From Parelaphostrongylus tenuis (Eukaryota > Nematoda > Chromadorea > Rhabditida > Metastrongylidae), in NCBI GenBank assembly GCA_019055375.1, contig JAHQIW010000854.1:1-64000 (forward strand): 64,000 bases of DNA, given 5' to 3'. Shown here piece by piece: positions 1 to 13,500 of the stretch. Both the position numbers and the translations under genes were made by a program. Position 1 is the stretch's first letter. Every line of letters begins with the position of its first letter. The notes under the pieces are model-generated. The model saw nothing but the letters and a program-made list of their open reading frames with translations. It was not told the origin of the DNA and did not search any database.

Positions 1-104
1 ACCTACCGGAGGGGACATCAGGTCGATCGATAGCGGAGGCCGCATCGAATATACGGCCAACAACACACCCGTAGATTACCGATAGACCAAGCGCACCAGC
101 ATTA

Positions 105-435
105 TGTGAAACTCGTCTTATTTTTCCTGCTATATGCAATGAAACGGTTACTTTTACAGAAAAATAAGCACAACGGATCGGAATGGTCTCACATTACGCA
201 ATCGGGTGATTAATGTAGTCGAACAAAAGACGAGCTCTGCTCCAAACTGCGAGGAAATATGCGTGTGGTGAGACACAAATTCTTTCTTTTGTTGAAGTCT
301 AAAGAGCTTTTCTAAAAAACTATGTGTAGCGCACTAGCTAGAATTTAAGCTTTAAATTTCACAACCATATCTTATGAATAAGTTCTTAGCCCAGTGAGAG
401 AGCGAGATCGTTTCTCCATCCTGTTGCCGTTAAAA
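105..435. mobile_element. Long-arm MITE, partial
   Basis: TCTTATTTTTCCTGCTATAT and AACTATGTGTAGCGCACTAG match the arms of the copies at 14.4-15.2 kb, ending near CCTGTTGCCGTT. One half only. Confidence 0.5.
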
Positions 436-1633
436 GAACTGTACACTCAAGAAATTTTCAAAATAATTTTTGCAGAAAGCTGAAGATGGACGACCAAAAT
501 CAAGACTTCGAGGTTCTTCCGTGTGCGAATTGAGACCCGGACTGTGGAGTATTGCATGGAATACAAGTCCCATTTCAATCTCTTTATTATATCGAGGTCT
601 ATCAATGTCACAATTCTAGAGGAGAATATTATGACACTTTCATTGTTAGTAAAATTTTTAAACGGTATTGCAGTTTTTTCAATCTAGTTGTAACGATCTC
701 GAGTTCACTAATGAAGTAATCATGATACATCTTCCAAAAATTAGAAAAATACAACCCAAGTAAATCCCCTTTCTTGGAACTTTTTGTTTGCGCAGAGTGA
801 GCGCAGTGCTAGGGATTTAGTGATGCGGGATCGGGATAATTCAATTCCTCCCCCCAAAGCTTCTGCCATAGTTTAATCCAATCCAAGCCTTAGGGCGCGC
901 CTTCTTAGCACGACTTGCCCAGGAATTCCAAGGAGAATCGTCCCCAACCAGGGCATGTCTATGAAGAAGGGGACGGAATCTTCCAAGTAGCAGGTCGGAA
1001 CACACACCATAAAAAAAATATTTTCCAAAAGGACCTTTGGGGACGGGGATTTATTGCGACCGGGAAACGAAATGATGCATGGCTTGTTAGAGCATCCGCA
1101 CAGTTAAACGTGATAACGAGTTCGTGCGAAAAATTAAATAAATAATACCTTTCCACTTTTTCCGTACACTTATATCTTGTCTTACCTTCAAGTTCCTATT
1201 TAGACTCACATTTGTCATGGGACCCACGGTTGAGTTCTTTTCCTTAGGATCTGAAGATTTGAATGCGGTTAGTGCTGACAGACAGTAAAGGTACCTATAC
1301 TTGATGAGAAGGATCGAACACCGAAATGAAGATCACAGGCCAAAGTTTCTTATACATTTCTTATACTGTGTGGTCATTCATATCTAAGAAGATAAAATGT
1401 TCAAGTTAAAGTGACCTAAACAATTGTCGAGAAGGGGGCAGTCTTATTTTTGTAAGTAGATATTGAACCGGACTAGGATTTTGGTATAACCTAATAGCCA
1501 TCGCGTAAAAGCATATATAACCCTAGAACATTTTTACCTATTCTTTTTTTTAGATCAAACCCAGTATAATATGTAAAGAACAGGTGAGCTTTAAATGATA
1601 TAGTACTGTATTGAAGTTTTTTATTACTTTCAG
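436..1633. other. No supported gene
   Basis: AT-rich sequence. The frame at 915-1145 (76 codons) has no recognisable family. A possible trans-splice acceptor plus ATG at 476-486 gives only a short peptide. Could be intronic to an upstream part of the Frizzled gene. Confidence 0.4.
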
Positions 1634-1679
1634 TCAATATGGCCGGTAAAATTACTGTTTACTACAACGTGATCGGAGC
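1634..1679 (+). CDS. Possible first exon of an unknown gene
   Basis: Acceptor ATTACTTTCAG, then ATG five bases later at 1639, MAGKITVYYNVIG and donor GC|GTAAGC. An acceptor immediately before an ATG is the signature of spliced-leader trans-splicing in nematodes. The next strong acceptor (GATTTTTTCAG, exon from 2016) continues in phase for about 45 codons (AVQRTGWKTRLGILRIVV) before a stop. No family is recognised. It could be a small gene or chance. Confidence 0.28.
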
Positions 1680-2149
1680 GTAAGCCTCTTAAGCAGTTAT
1701 TGATAAGGAAATCGAGTCGTGGAATTAGTTTGTTTCAAGAAGACAACTATTTCATAAATTAGGCTTTAATTGAATCTGTTCAAAAAATGTTTTAAACGCT
1801 AGCGAAAGACTCTCGTTTAAAGGTATTTTTTTTTCGTAACTGGTACGTCATGAAAGAGAGTCTTGTTTTCAGCGCACTGAACAAAGAAAATCTTGAGTAA
1901 CATGCACTTGTTAAACCTTAAGCGGACTCCATCAGTAATTCTTCCTTCTTTTCATTTTAGGGGTTAATTGAAGTTCATTTCATTTTATGTTAAATATCCT
2001 TGACGATTTTTTCAGTGTCCAGCGCACAGGATGGAAAACGCGACTGGGGATTCTTCGCATTGTTGTGCACAATTCATACCAGCGAAATTCTGTATATTTC
2101 ACTGCATTTGATATTCTATCTTTACAAATCTGCCAGTGTAAATATTATT

Positions 2150-5100
2150 TCTAGAAATTTATCCATAGCCTTTTGATCCGTTTCTATATAGTTATATTTT
2201 CGTCGTACAGAATTTGGCCTAGGTGATACAGACTACCGGGGCCTGTAGCATCTCTTTTGTATTCGTCTCGACATCGTTGTGATTCGTTCCATCTCTGATC
2301 TTCTTTTTTTTCATTTAGCATTTTTGGTTATATGTACAAAACATCGGACAAATGCGTCACTCAATCCATTAGACAAATTATGAAATGGTCCTCACTTACC
2401 GCCTTTGTCGACCTAAAGACCCTCACATCTTCTTGTACCATGGGATTTGTGTCTATACATTCGGCATATACCGATTAGGAGGCTGGTAGTCATAAACTGT
2501 TCGAAAACAGAATGGTTGATCTGGGTTGACGATCCCTCTAAGCAAATGAGAGTTTGATGATGTTTCTTTAGCTAAAGCTACCTAAGACAACACGGTCGCT
2601 TCAGCTGCATGGAGCTTTTGGCTCTCTAATTCATTTCCATCATCATTCAGAAGCAAAGTAACACACATGAGCTACTCTCAAGTAAAACATCTCTTGCCAT
2701 AAATACTTGTTTAAAATTATGCATTCAATATCCTTGCATTCCTATCCTATCAAATTTGATTATCTATCTCTCTATAAGTTCCTGTTTGATTCTAATTTAA
2801 TTTAATATGACAAGTGACTACGAGGAAAAAAAAATTTTCATATAATGATTCAAAGCCAAAAATTTTAGTTGGAATCGAAAAAAAATCCCGCCCGGCCTTT
2901 CCGTTTACTCTCGTGGATGAGGCCATAATTGTGGATTGAACTACATACTTGTGATAAAAGCCCGTGCTTACTATTTTGTGGCCTCAGTTCAATGTCAAAT
3001 TCTGTTGCTTGGCTTCATTCACAATAAATCTTGTGAAAACATCTTGAATATCGTAATCTTTGCCACTACAAAGATTCGGTAATCAATTGAAATGTCTGGA
3101 TAGGTCATTACATTATTAAAAAACATTTTTTCTTATCTCCTTAAAAGGTCAGTATTGAAATTACTCGCTGATTTATGACGATATCTGTCTTATCTATGCA
3201 TCCCAGTGAATGAAGATCAAGGAAATCCAGATATCTATAGCACGCGATTACTAAAGTCGCCACAACCTTGAATAGTATTATCTTGTTAAGAAAGATTTTC
3301 GGGTGCCAGTGAATATAAAAAATAAGACAACGAGCATCATTGTAATGAACACTCGAACGTCATGCTGCGTTCACGTTTTTAAAGATGCGTATTCATTGCA
3401 TCTTGTTATCTGTAAGAAAAAATCGTCCCAGGTCACAAATTATCAAAGTCAATGTCAACTTCACTGAGTCCATCCTACCAAAGTCGTTTTGTTCTGTACA
3501 TCTAGTTTATGCTCAAGTCTGTGCTTTTATTTTCGTTCTAGACTTTTAATGTAGATAAAGGCCCCTAAATAAGCCTCCGACAATCCGACGTGTACCAATC
3601 TATAAATGGGACAACAGCGCCATGCATTCGTTGTTGTTCCTTTCAATTCTTTAACTTTCTTCTGTATATTGGAGGTTTGGATTGATAAATGCATATCTCT
3701 GGCCTTTACAATGACTACGCCGGTGGCCTCCCCGCTGCCATCCGAGTCAGTGTTGCTTAGATCCTCCCAGACAAAATCTTTTAGAGACTCATTTTTGGTT
3801 TTGCCAATCCTACCCACCTCGGACTTCTGCGAGAAATGGATGTTTGGACGTGAGCCCCTACCTCACATGTAAAAAACGTCACAATCGTCCCATGCTTTGC
3901 ATCACGCGCTGAGAGATTCCGGAGCACCTGACTTCATGTGCGCCAACGCAGAACCACCTTCTACACCATCGCTGCCACCATTGCGCTCAAGAGATTTTAC
4001 AATATTTATGCCGAGAAGGACAAGAAACTACGATAGACCGATACCCTTTTCTAAAGCCCTCGGCAGTGTTTAAAATATGAAGGCGGTAAAAGGAGAAAGG
4101 AAGTGGAAGCAAGAAGAAGAGAGAAACTTGAAGCAAGAATAGTCTTATTTTATGGAACTATAAACGAAAAAAGAAAGAGACAAGACCTCCTCTTCATCTC
4201 AAGATTTTCTCTTATCGCTCTACAGCCTATGCCCTGTAATCTAGTTGTATCTGGTCAATAAATCCTTTTTTCCACCCCCGTATAGGCGATTATCTCCCCC
4301 TTGGACCTTCTTCCTTTAGCACACGATCTTGATAATAGCATAATGATCAACGCGATAAACACCCCCCCAATTTTTGATCTGATTTCCTCCATTAGAGCGA
4401 ATACTTGACTCATCACCGTTTTCTCAGTGTATGAACAAATTTGATAGAGTCACGAGGCACCCTCGCTCCTAGACGAATAAGATATGAGGGCATGAACGAA
4501 CAGCTGATCTCCCACACACGGTCGACCCCCTAGCATGGCTCTCGTCCTGAGACTTTTTTGGTTGTTCGTCTCCCTCCCTCTTCTCTCCTGCCCGGTATTG
4601 ACCCGCTACTTTGACCACCGGTCACGCTGCTCTCCGTTATATCCTTCTCCCTCCTCCGAGACCCCCCACAGGCACCAACGACCCTAGCGATCTGTTCATC
4701 GTCTAGTGAGCTTCTTTTCTTTTTTCCCGCCCGCTCCTCCACTTTTTTGTTCCCCCCTCCGTAGCCTCCGTTTTTTGAGTTCGTACTCCTTATAAACGCC
4801 ATCATCAACAATCATTTCCCGCTCAGGGCAAGGAAAAGAAGAGTCGGTTCGCCGTCGTCTGTCATCGTCGTACAGCTGTCGGCGCCGGATTTTTGCATTG
4901 TTGACGACGTCGATGAATATCGCGTTCCCATACGGGAAACATGAATGGGTGGGTGACTGACTGATTGGCACCATATTCATTCCAGAGATGAGTGTCGTCG
5001 GAACCTCAAGTGAAGCGATCAGTGACAGTTTAGCAGAAAACCCTAAGACTTTGAAAAATTATTGGCGAACCGTTTATGGACCTGTTGGGCTTGTACGGAA

Positions 5101-5430
5101 TTCATTTCCGAAGACTGAGGACAACGAATGTGTTTCGAGTTAACTTAGCAAATAAACAATCTTGAAGGTATCACACTTATTTAAATTGAGTGGAACTAAA
5201 AGATTTTTGATAGTAATAACAACAGTCATTACTTTTGTTCCGAAAGTTCTCAATTCCATGCAATTTTTTGATTAATTGAATACAGTGTAGGACTTGAAGC
5301 ATTCTCTCCGAAGGTTTCATTTCATGCGAACTTTTCTCTACAAGAAAACCGCTTTGCTAGGGTAGGGTGTGTTGTTCGCCTTTTTAATCACAGCAGCGAT
5401 ATGAATGGGGTGTTCCGTCGGAGAACTGCA
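2150..5430. other. No supported gene
   Basis: Holds one SINE fragment (3686-3775), a pyrimidine-rich tract (4550-4780) that makes spurious charged minus-strand frames, and a 50-codon frame from ATG 4988 (MSVVGTSSEAISDSLAENPK) of unknown meaning. The missing N-terminal Frizzled exon was looked for here and not seen. Confidence 0.4.
3686..3775 (-). mobile_element. SINE family 1 fragment
   Basis: ATGCATATCTCTGGCCTTTACAATGACT-type block and CTGCCATCCGAGTCAGTGTT match the SINE body at 53.15-53.22 kb. The spurious frames at 3527-3872 derive from it. Confidence 0.5.
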
Positions 5431-5434
5431 AACT

Positions 5435-5690
5435 TTATCCGTTCGTCCGCATGACGGGCGACACGTCGGGTGTGTACCTCTGCTGAACAAACGATTCACT
5501 ATCACGGAGTGGTATCACCTGTATCACCTGTCGTCCCGTTGATTGTCGAGTGACTCGACAGAGCTTCCAGCAACACTTCCACTTTTCCCTATTACGTACA
5601 AGAGTAGCCTTGTGGGTCTTTTCTCGCTCCAAGGATTCGCTGAGCATCATATCTTTCTTCTAGGCTTTTCGTGGCCGGGTGGTAGGACGA
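5435..5690 (-). mobile_element. RTE 3' end fragment
   Basis: Antisense fragment of the RTE C-terminus. The minus-strand frame reads MMLSESLEREKTHKATLVRN, then REKWKCCWK, with VTRQSTGRQVIQVI antisense to the SLDDQRDDR-to-3' UTR region. It includes the characteristic TCACCTGTCGTCCCGTTGAT end shared with the 50.5 kb copy. It is truncated and non-functional. Confidence 0.75.
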
Positions 5691-5699
5691 TGAAATTCA

Positions 5700-7425
5700 A
5701 TCGAACTAATTTTGGTCGATTTAATTTTTCATTGTAATCTTCGACTCATGTGCAAGTAAAACATTTGATATCGAGTTACTGACGTTCGTACTTCGTTAGA
5801 TGGAGGTGGAGGAACGCTAGAAACCGCAACCTCGTTGCGTATTATATGACTCACATTACATTGCATTGCGCAACATTACTCACACGACTATATCGCTTTC
5901 TATTTTCCAACTAAACATTCAGTATAGACCTTTTTAGTCGAGTGGTTTTTACCCGTTACAAATATTCGATATAGCCTAAGAGAATGTTTTATGCCTTTTG
6001 GAGGTTGATATGTTGAAACTGTGGTTTAAACCGACATGTCTCCACGTCGCTACCCTCAGTACGGACGACTTGTGGGGCGATGTGGCTCTGATCGTCGGGC
6101 GAGAGTGGCGAAAACGTATGTAAACCACTGACATATCAACTCGGAAAGGCCTGAAATATTGTCTCAGCTTATGTTCTCAAATGATTTGAGTGAAAAGCAT
6201 TTACTGTTGCACGCTCATACTGTCCGACTTGCTTTGCTCACTTGCGAAAGACTTTATGAAGTGTATCAACGGTCCGCATGGTAGCATAGGAGTGCTCAAT
6301 GGTAGGCTGCTGGGTTTCTCCAATGTATCCATGTTAAGGACATTCTCCAGTAATGCTTTACATGCTCCCTACATCATACAGCTGGTGACTTTTGGCCAAA
6401 TACAGATAATTCTGCACACGTGCAGGGGCACCCAACATACTTAGGTATGAATATAATGGCGTGTATATGGGAGATATAAATCAAACCGATGAAGCCGCGA
6501 CATAGGGTGACTCCATTTATCCACCTGCATCTCAGGGGAAGCACAAGGCCACTTTTATCTAGTCGGCGTCATGTAAATCCTTATTATACAATGTGAACAA
6601 TAAATAATTCCATATAGTCTTATTAGCCAATCGCTAGCTTCTTTTAAGTTTTACACGATCATCATTACATTTACTATCCTTGAGTTAGAGGACTGTTTCT
6701 TTCACTCGTTAGTTTCTTCGTGATTATGCGTTTTTTATTTTTTCCAAATTTTTGGGCTGTTTTTTTCCACACAGTCGTAATTCCACTTCAATTTTTTTGA
6801 TCATTTGAAGCAAGATACTAAATTGAAAATTCCTATATCAGATGAACTGTCTTCAGTTTCTTTTCGTGCAAGATGGAACTCAATTTAGGAAGATGTATTT
6901 AAGTGTGGAATACGGTAGTCCTGAGAAAACCTTTACCTCACACGAATATTCAGTTCATGTTTGCATGCAGCTGTTGTCATGAATTCTCAGCCTGTTTCGA
7001 TAGCTATAAGTTCCTAGTGTAATCTTTCTAAAAAGATATAGCTGAAGTGTTCGCTGGCTTGACTCGCCTACTTTAATGCAGTGCGATGTTCCATGATTCA
7101 AACAGCAAAGCTGATGAGATTGAGGAAGACCTTTTTCATTTAAATGCGGCTTTATAGATTATCATGACGAGAAAAAAAACAGCTGAATTTTGAAATTACA
7201 AAAGGCGCATGCACTTTAGCATGCGTAAGGTACGAAGCTCATTATAGAATACTATATCAATTCTCATTTTAATGCAATATCGTGATTAGTCCAGCATTTA
7301 TGGATTATTGCGAAGAAGTACAAATATTGGGTTGGGAGACGAGCCAATAATTTTTGATAGATTTCTGTTTGTTGCTTGAATTTTACTTAGTTGAAGAATT
7401 TGAATAAATACTGGTGGTTTTTCAG
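5700..7425. other. Probable intron or 5' flank of Frizzled
   Basis: An antisense RTE leader scrap (6510-6555, CCACCTGCATCTCAGGGGAA) and a short GC-rich island (6035-6125) ending in GTATGT. No CRD start is recognised. Confidence 0.4.
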
Positions 7426-7572
7426 TTACAAACGAATACCGAACATTTCAAGCCGTTGATCAAGACACGATGCAATCGAAATATTCAGTTCTTCGTGTGC
7501 TCCGTGTTCGCACCGATGTGTCCAGAAGGAATGCCCCAGGCCGTCACCAGCTGCCGCTCCGTCTGCGAACAG
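7426..7572 (+). CDS. Frizzled exon: CRD, cysteines 3 to 7
   Basis: Acceptor GGTTTTTCAG, donor CAG|GTGCAT, 49 codons in phase 0. It encodes HFKPLIKTRCNRNIQFFVC and then APMCPEG and CRSVCEQ. The HF.PL....C...I.FF.C...AP.C block is the core of the Wnt-binding CRD. The exon starts inside the CRD, so at least one coding exon lies upstream. Confidence 0.93.
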
Positions 7573-10500
7573 GTGCATACGTTTTTCCTCTTCGTCCAGT
7601 TTTCCTGTATTTAACAAAATAGTCGAAATATTGCATGAGAAATTATAAACAAGAGAAATAGAATTGATCACTGTCGTTCCTAGGAGCAGCATGATCCAAA
7701 TCATCCGATTTCTGAATCGAGCACGAGTGCTGCGGAGCTAATTTTCTTTCTCGTATTAGTTTATGATTTTAGAATGGATTCTTGTTCATTTTGTCATTTA
7801 ATGGGTTTTTATGAAATGTTTAAATGATAAGATTATTTGAAGAAATCTTCTAGCGATCCCGTTTCCATACCTATAATTGGGATCTGAGCGCATGTGGCGC
7901 ACTGGTTAGAGGTGCTCTGCGTTACACATGAGGTCGTTGATTCGATCTCGTGCTCATGACTCACCAAGCCATCCGTCCCTCCGGGGTCGGTAAATTGGTA
8001 CCAAACTGGTCACAGACTTGTCTGGGAGAATAAGAAGCACTGACTCGTCACAGCGGGAGGCCACCGTGAGTCACTGTAAAGGCCAGATATGCATTCAGTC
8101 ACCTCAAACAAAGTTAGAAATCGAAGACGAATGCATGGCGCATCCTTCAGGGATTGATCAACGTCGAGAACTTTATCCTTTAAACCTTTGATTGGCAACT
8201 GCGCGGTGAATTTTCTAAAGAAATTTCTAGCAGCAATTGTGATGAAATAAACCTATAAGCATGCATAAGTATGTAGAGGTCAAGCCAAGTTTATCAATGC
8301 TCATTTACGACTATGTGTTAAGCAACAGCTTAGCTTTTTCGTCTTATGATTATTGGTTTCTGTTTATAATCCTACTTTCGATTTGATAGTAATCGAAGTG
8401 ACCGTTGCTTACACTTGTATCCTCTAAACATGTACACAAACCTCATACTTTTCCTGTTGTTTTCAACAGCATCAGTTTCTATTCTGATAGTTTTATGAGT
8501 TTTCACATTTGTTCCTAGGTCATATCATATTTTCACAATGATTAGTTTTGGATAACGGCGGGAATGCCGATGATGTCCGCTCGGTGTGCACTTTTGGATT
8601 GATCATGGATGTCACAAGGAGTAGTTTTTCACCTTTGGGTAGCAATTTGAGAGCCGATATTGTCTGCTAGCTCTGCAAGTCTTCATGGTCTAATCGTGGA
8701 GAAGTGGCTGTTACACGAATTTTTCGATAATTTGGAAAGCCAATGACGTCTGTCCTTGTTTACAAACATTTCTGATTGTTTTTTTGTGGAGTAAACTAAT
8801 AGCATGAAGTTCATAAAAACAGATTTATTTGACTGACATCTAGATGTTCTAGTCTTCTTCAAAGTCATAGAAAGAGTTGAGTTTATTGTTCACTGCCGCC
8901 AATCCTCGTTATGGTCCTCGTCCTCATTGTCCATCGACTCGAATCTTTCTCGGTAGACACTGCTCAAGCGAAAAACCTCATTCAAAGATGCCCTTATGTA
9001 CAAAACGGTTGTTGATGGTACTTTTTCTCCGCTAATAATATTTTTTTATTGGACAATCCATGCATAGTAGACGGTGTCATTATTACCTAACACAGAGCGT
9101 TTCAATAATTTGAAAACTGACATCCCCTAACTTCGGGATCAAAAATAAAAAATATCGAAGGATATCGGGTACCAAACAAGGAGCAAATTTTTGTCGACCG
9201 GAAATTTGTGTAATCAACAACCGTTCTCTATATAAAGGCGTCGTCCAGAGACGTTCTTCGTTTGGGCGATACTCCACCAACGATCCAGCCCGCAGACGAC
9301 GGAGACGAAGATCAACAACGGGAACGAACGACTACGAACAATCATCTCGAATGATCGGCTCCAACGAACCATTGGCTCAATCAACAAGGAATACATAATT
9401 GATTGGTAATGCCGAAGATGGCGGGAGAGTCGGTTTCCAATTGTTTTTTGGATGTTTTCGTGGAGATTTGATCGTACCCTATCTATAGTCATCAGCGACG
9501 CACTTACAATCAACAATGCTCGTTGAGTGCTTTCGGATGCGATTATTTTCTTCACCATGTCTGTCTCGATCGGCTTGGCTCTCTTGCACTTATATCGTTA
9601 GCTTGCCGCCACATAATTAACTCAGGTCATTTCCGAGCACCGTTTTGGTTAGGCTATTATTTGATTTGTGGGTTTCAGCGATAATTACTGTGTCATTTTC
9701 GAAGGTGAACAATGACAAAACAGGAAATAAATTTGAAAAAAATCGTTATCTTGACGAAAACTACTGCGTTAATTAGATAGACTTGTTTAGGGCAAGGTAT
9801 TCTTGAATATTTGTTTAGTCTTGTTGTTTTGATTTGTTTCGTAAAAGTTATGACTTGATTTACTTTAGTGCTAAATATTTGGCAGTGTCACTATCCTTTT
9901 GTTTTATTAATCAACACGATTGAATTCTGTAAGAGTGAAAGAAAATATCAAGTGAAGGAATCTGAGAGGTACTTGTCGTCGATGATATCAATGCAAATAA
10001 TCGTCTCAAATAGAGTTTATCTTTTAGGTAAACCATGTTTACACTTTTCGATTATCATACTGTGAACTCGAACGAAAAAAAAATCGAAGTTCTCTGGTCG
10101 ATTTTGCAGGATACTATATGTGATAAATCCATAGAGGCTTACTCCTTTCAATCTTAACATTTATTTGAGTGCCAACAGTCGCTATATTTAGCATTTCTAT
10201 AATCAATGTTGAATTTAAATATTGCTGCAAATCGTATATTTCATTATCATATAGCAATAATGGTCTAGTAATTTGTTATTCTGGTTATAATAGTTGTTTA
10301 GAAAGCTCAATTTCTCTTATTACAAAGTGCTGCTGTCAGTTAGACAAATATTGAAATCAAAAGGACTTTTTATAACAGCTATGTTCTCTACAGTACGAAC
10401 CTTTTTTGGGAAGCTTTTTGGAAAATTTTTGTTGACGTGGTACTTCATATACGCCTTTTATCATGCAAAATTGTTGTGAAACGCCTCTAGCTGTTCTCTC

Positions 10501-13500
10501 CGGCTTATATCTTTCTCGTTCTGTCCGTGACTTGATGTTTCAAGCTCAGAACAGGTGGCGACTAATCGGACCTTGTTTACTTGACCCTTAGCTAGCTTTT
10601 CATTTGTTCTACTGCATTTGTCACACATGTCACGGTGGTTAAGACCCCGCAGGTGACGATGATGACGACGACGACGAACATTGATGAGGACGAAACGAAC
10701 AGGTGTCGCCCATGTTAGGGCACAATATGACGGAAAACATATGGATCATGGACATGATAGATCGAACAAAAGCACCCTTTGGAAAAGTCTTTTACATCAT
10801 CGAATACACTTAAAGCGTCTATCTTTATCATCGTGATGATAAGACGTTGCGAACTTAGAAACTTCGCTGAAAATCGAGAGAAGTTCAGATTTCGTTTCTT
10901 ATTGAACTGAGGAGAACTTATATGTCCCTTCAAGGCATTGTTAGTGGCGGTGTAATTGAACCAAAACGTACGGTGCGTACACTATAGTGAACGCAGATAC
11001 GGAAATTATGCCCCTTTAAGACCTAAAGCCCTCGAGCTTCTTTATAATCTTTTCCCATTCTGTGAGCCAACATTCGGACAATGATTCCAAAAAACCCAGT
11101 TCGCAGCGTCGAAGTTGGTTGTGATTTACGGAATTAATACTAATTTACATATGACGTTATGATTAGTCCAGACGTTATGGGATGAAAAAGAGAAATCTTG
11201 GACGACATGGAAATCATCTGTTGGAGTTCACCTCCCTGGAGCCATATTTTTGGCCAGAATATCTAGGGGTTTGATGGTACTTAATCAATAAGTCCTAATT
11301 GATTATTTGTATAAGTTAAAATATGTGGAGAAAAGGTCGAGAATATTTCTTGCCAGTACTATGCCTGGACGGTCCGTTGTAATCGGAGCGTTTCAGTTTT
11401 TTGGCCTGCGTTCGCACGTTTACAATTGACGACGCCACTCAATCGCAGTATTTCATTACATTACATCCGAGGGTTATGCTGCATTAGATTCCAAATGTCT
11501 TCAACCAGATAAACATCATTTCCTTTTTATGAGTAATCTGTTCTCGATGTGGATAGAATCGATCGATATTCTGGCGAGGCAGCCTTAGCAGCGCCGATTG
11601 GTTACCGATAGCATAATTCGTGGACGAGTCCTCGAGCACCAGATGCTTTAATCGGCAACAGGCGTTAGCCGACGTTAACATTCTTTACGACCAGATTATG
11701 GTAATTTGACTGTAGAGCGCTCTTTTCACTAACGGATTAACACGAAGAGAGCCCGAGCTATTCTGACGAAGCGAATCCGCCACGCTCGCGTGATTATGGT
11801 TAGTCTGTTAGCGACGAAGATGGCGGCTGTCGGTCAGTTCTTAGACTGCAGCTGTTCTGCGCCAAAACAATTACTTGAGATTGATGGAGCTTATAACACC
11901 AATTGAGGATACCACGAACACTGGACGATTTGTGTTAAGTCATTACTATAATAGTAATAGTGTAATTAGTGGTTGCTTCCAATTCAAAGAGGTAAAAATT
12001 AGGATGGTTTTTGTGATGTATGTTTAAACCTCACGGAGATTGTTATCCTCTCTCAGTACTTTTCCATTATGAAAAGGCACTTTTGAAGGAGAATTCTTTA
12101 CTGGACAAAAAATATATTTTTGAAACCTTCAAGATTTACGTTCTCTAATGATTGATTGAAGTCGAGGGAAGAATTATACTCATCGAGATATAAACTTGAT
12201 AATGCTCAACGCGTGTGAAACATAATTCCATTTTTGGTTCTGTAGCGCTACAAGAAGGCCTTTTTGAAGCAGAGATACATTTTTGAGTTCTCCAAGATTT
12301 CAGCTTTCCAACGATTGCTGGTATTCTAATGGAAATTTTTTGTCCAGCAAAAGAAGTCTCGAAAAAGTGCTTGTCCGATAACAAAAATCCCTCTCATTCA
12401 TTATGCAGTCGTAAAGGTTGAAATAGTAAATGTGAATGTGTGCTCTGAATATTTTCAAGAGACCAAAGTAGTCCATGCTTCCCCTTTCTCGTAGTGAGAT
12501 TGTTGGTTTCTTCGTAAAGGGCTATGTTGGCGTTACGACAACAGTGGAACATAGACGATTACAAAAAGCTTTTTGTCATTTATAATGACTTCACAAAAAA
12601 GCTTCTGGCGTTTTTTTTTTCTGTATAAAAAGTTGAGAATGTCCGAAAAAAGATCGTAAACGATTCGCATCTCCTTTTCAAAGAGTTAGTCACGACCAAT
12701 ACAAAGTTCTTGTTGACAGAATTGTTTCCAATCACTAAGTTTATGACGTTTACATGACTGACACTATCATTATAAGCCATTAAACAGTCCTTTAATCGAG
12801 GCGGTTTCCTATTGTGGTGGACATTTTGGAGCTCATAATAATTTCATTCCTGTGGAACAAGCTGACTCAATTACTCATCTAAACATCCAATTGTGAGCGG
12901 AGAAATTACATTGTTATCGAATTAGTGCAGCGTCTTGAATTCCTTTTGAATGCTTTATAGGTGAAAGCAGATTGCTCGTCAATACTGGAGGAATTCGGTA
13001 TCTCATGGCCGGAACCATTGGACTGCTCTCGATTTCCACAAGAACCTGATCTTTGTATGAATCCAGACGAGAATCGTCATGGCTATGAAAAGACGTATGT
13101 CAATGAGTGTTTTGGAGCTCAAACTTCCGTTATAAGATTATTAAAACTCGTTGACCTTATTTGCCCCTTTAAAATCTCAACAAACCACGATTTTCAATAC
13201 ATTTGAATTTCTCAAAATATATTCACAGAAAGTTTGAAAGTGTTCCATTGAGATGGAGTGTTCAAAAAAGAACAACCTTCTTGAAAGTATGTTCAAAAAT
13301 TCGATAGTAATGCCGAATGCATGTCTGTATTTTTTTTTCAAAATCACCTTCACGTTAATGATTTGACTCATTTTCTGATGAGAGTATTCCATCCATGTCC
13401 GACTACCACAATTCGAATTTGAACTCGAATCAAATGGTTCATTATGGGCGTATCGATGACTGATCTAGTACTGTGTGGTTTTTATGACACGATGAGTCAT

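Noticed and set aside
4530..4980. Highly charged minus-strand frames
   Set aside because: Low-complexity products of a pyrimidine-rich tract on the plus strand.
7886..7960. True tRNA gene
   Set aside because: The tRNA-like head is followed by a body conserved in six other copies, so it is a SINE head.
9214..9558. 114-codon minus-strand frame
   Set aside because: No recognisable domain, no splice context, and it is inside a Frizzled intron. Probably chance in a GC-richer patch.
10675..10705. TTGATGAGGACGAAACG resembles a hammerhead core
   Set aside because: There is no stem II between the two core halves, and it sits in a GAC/GAT-rich simple tract. Stems I and III are also absent.
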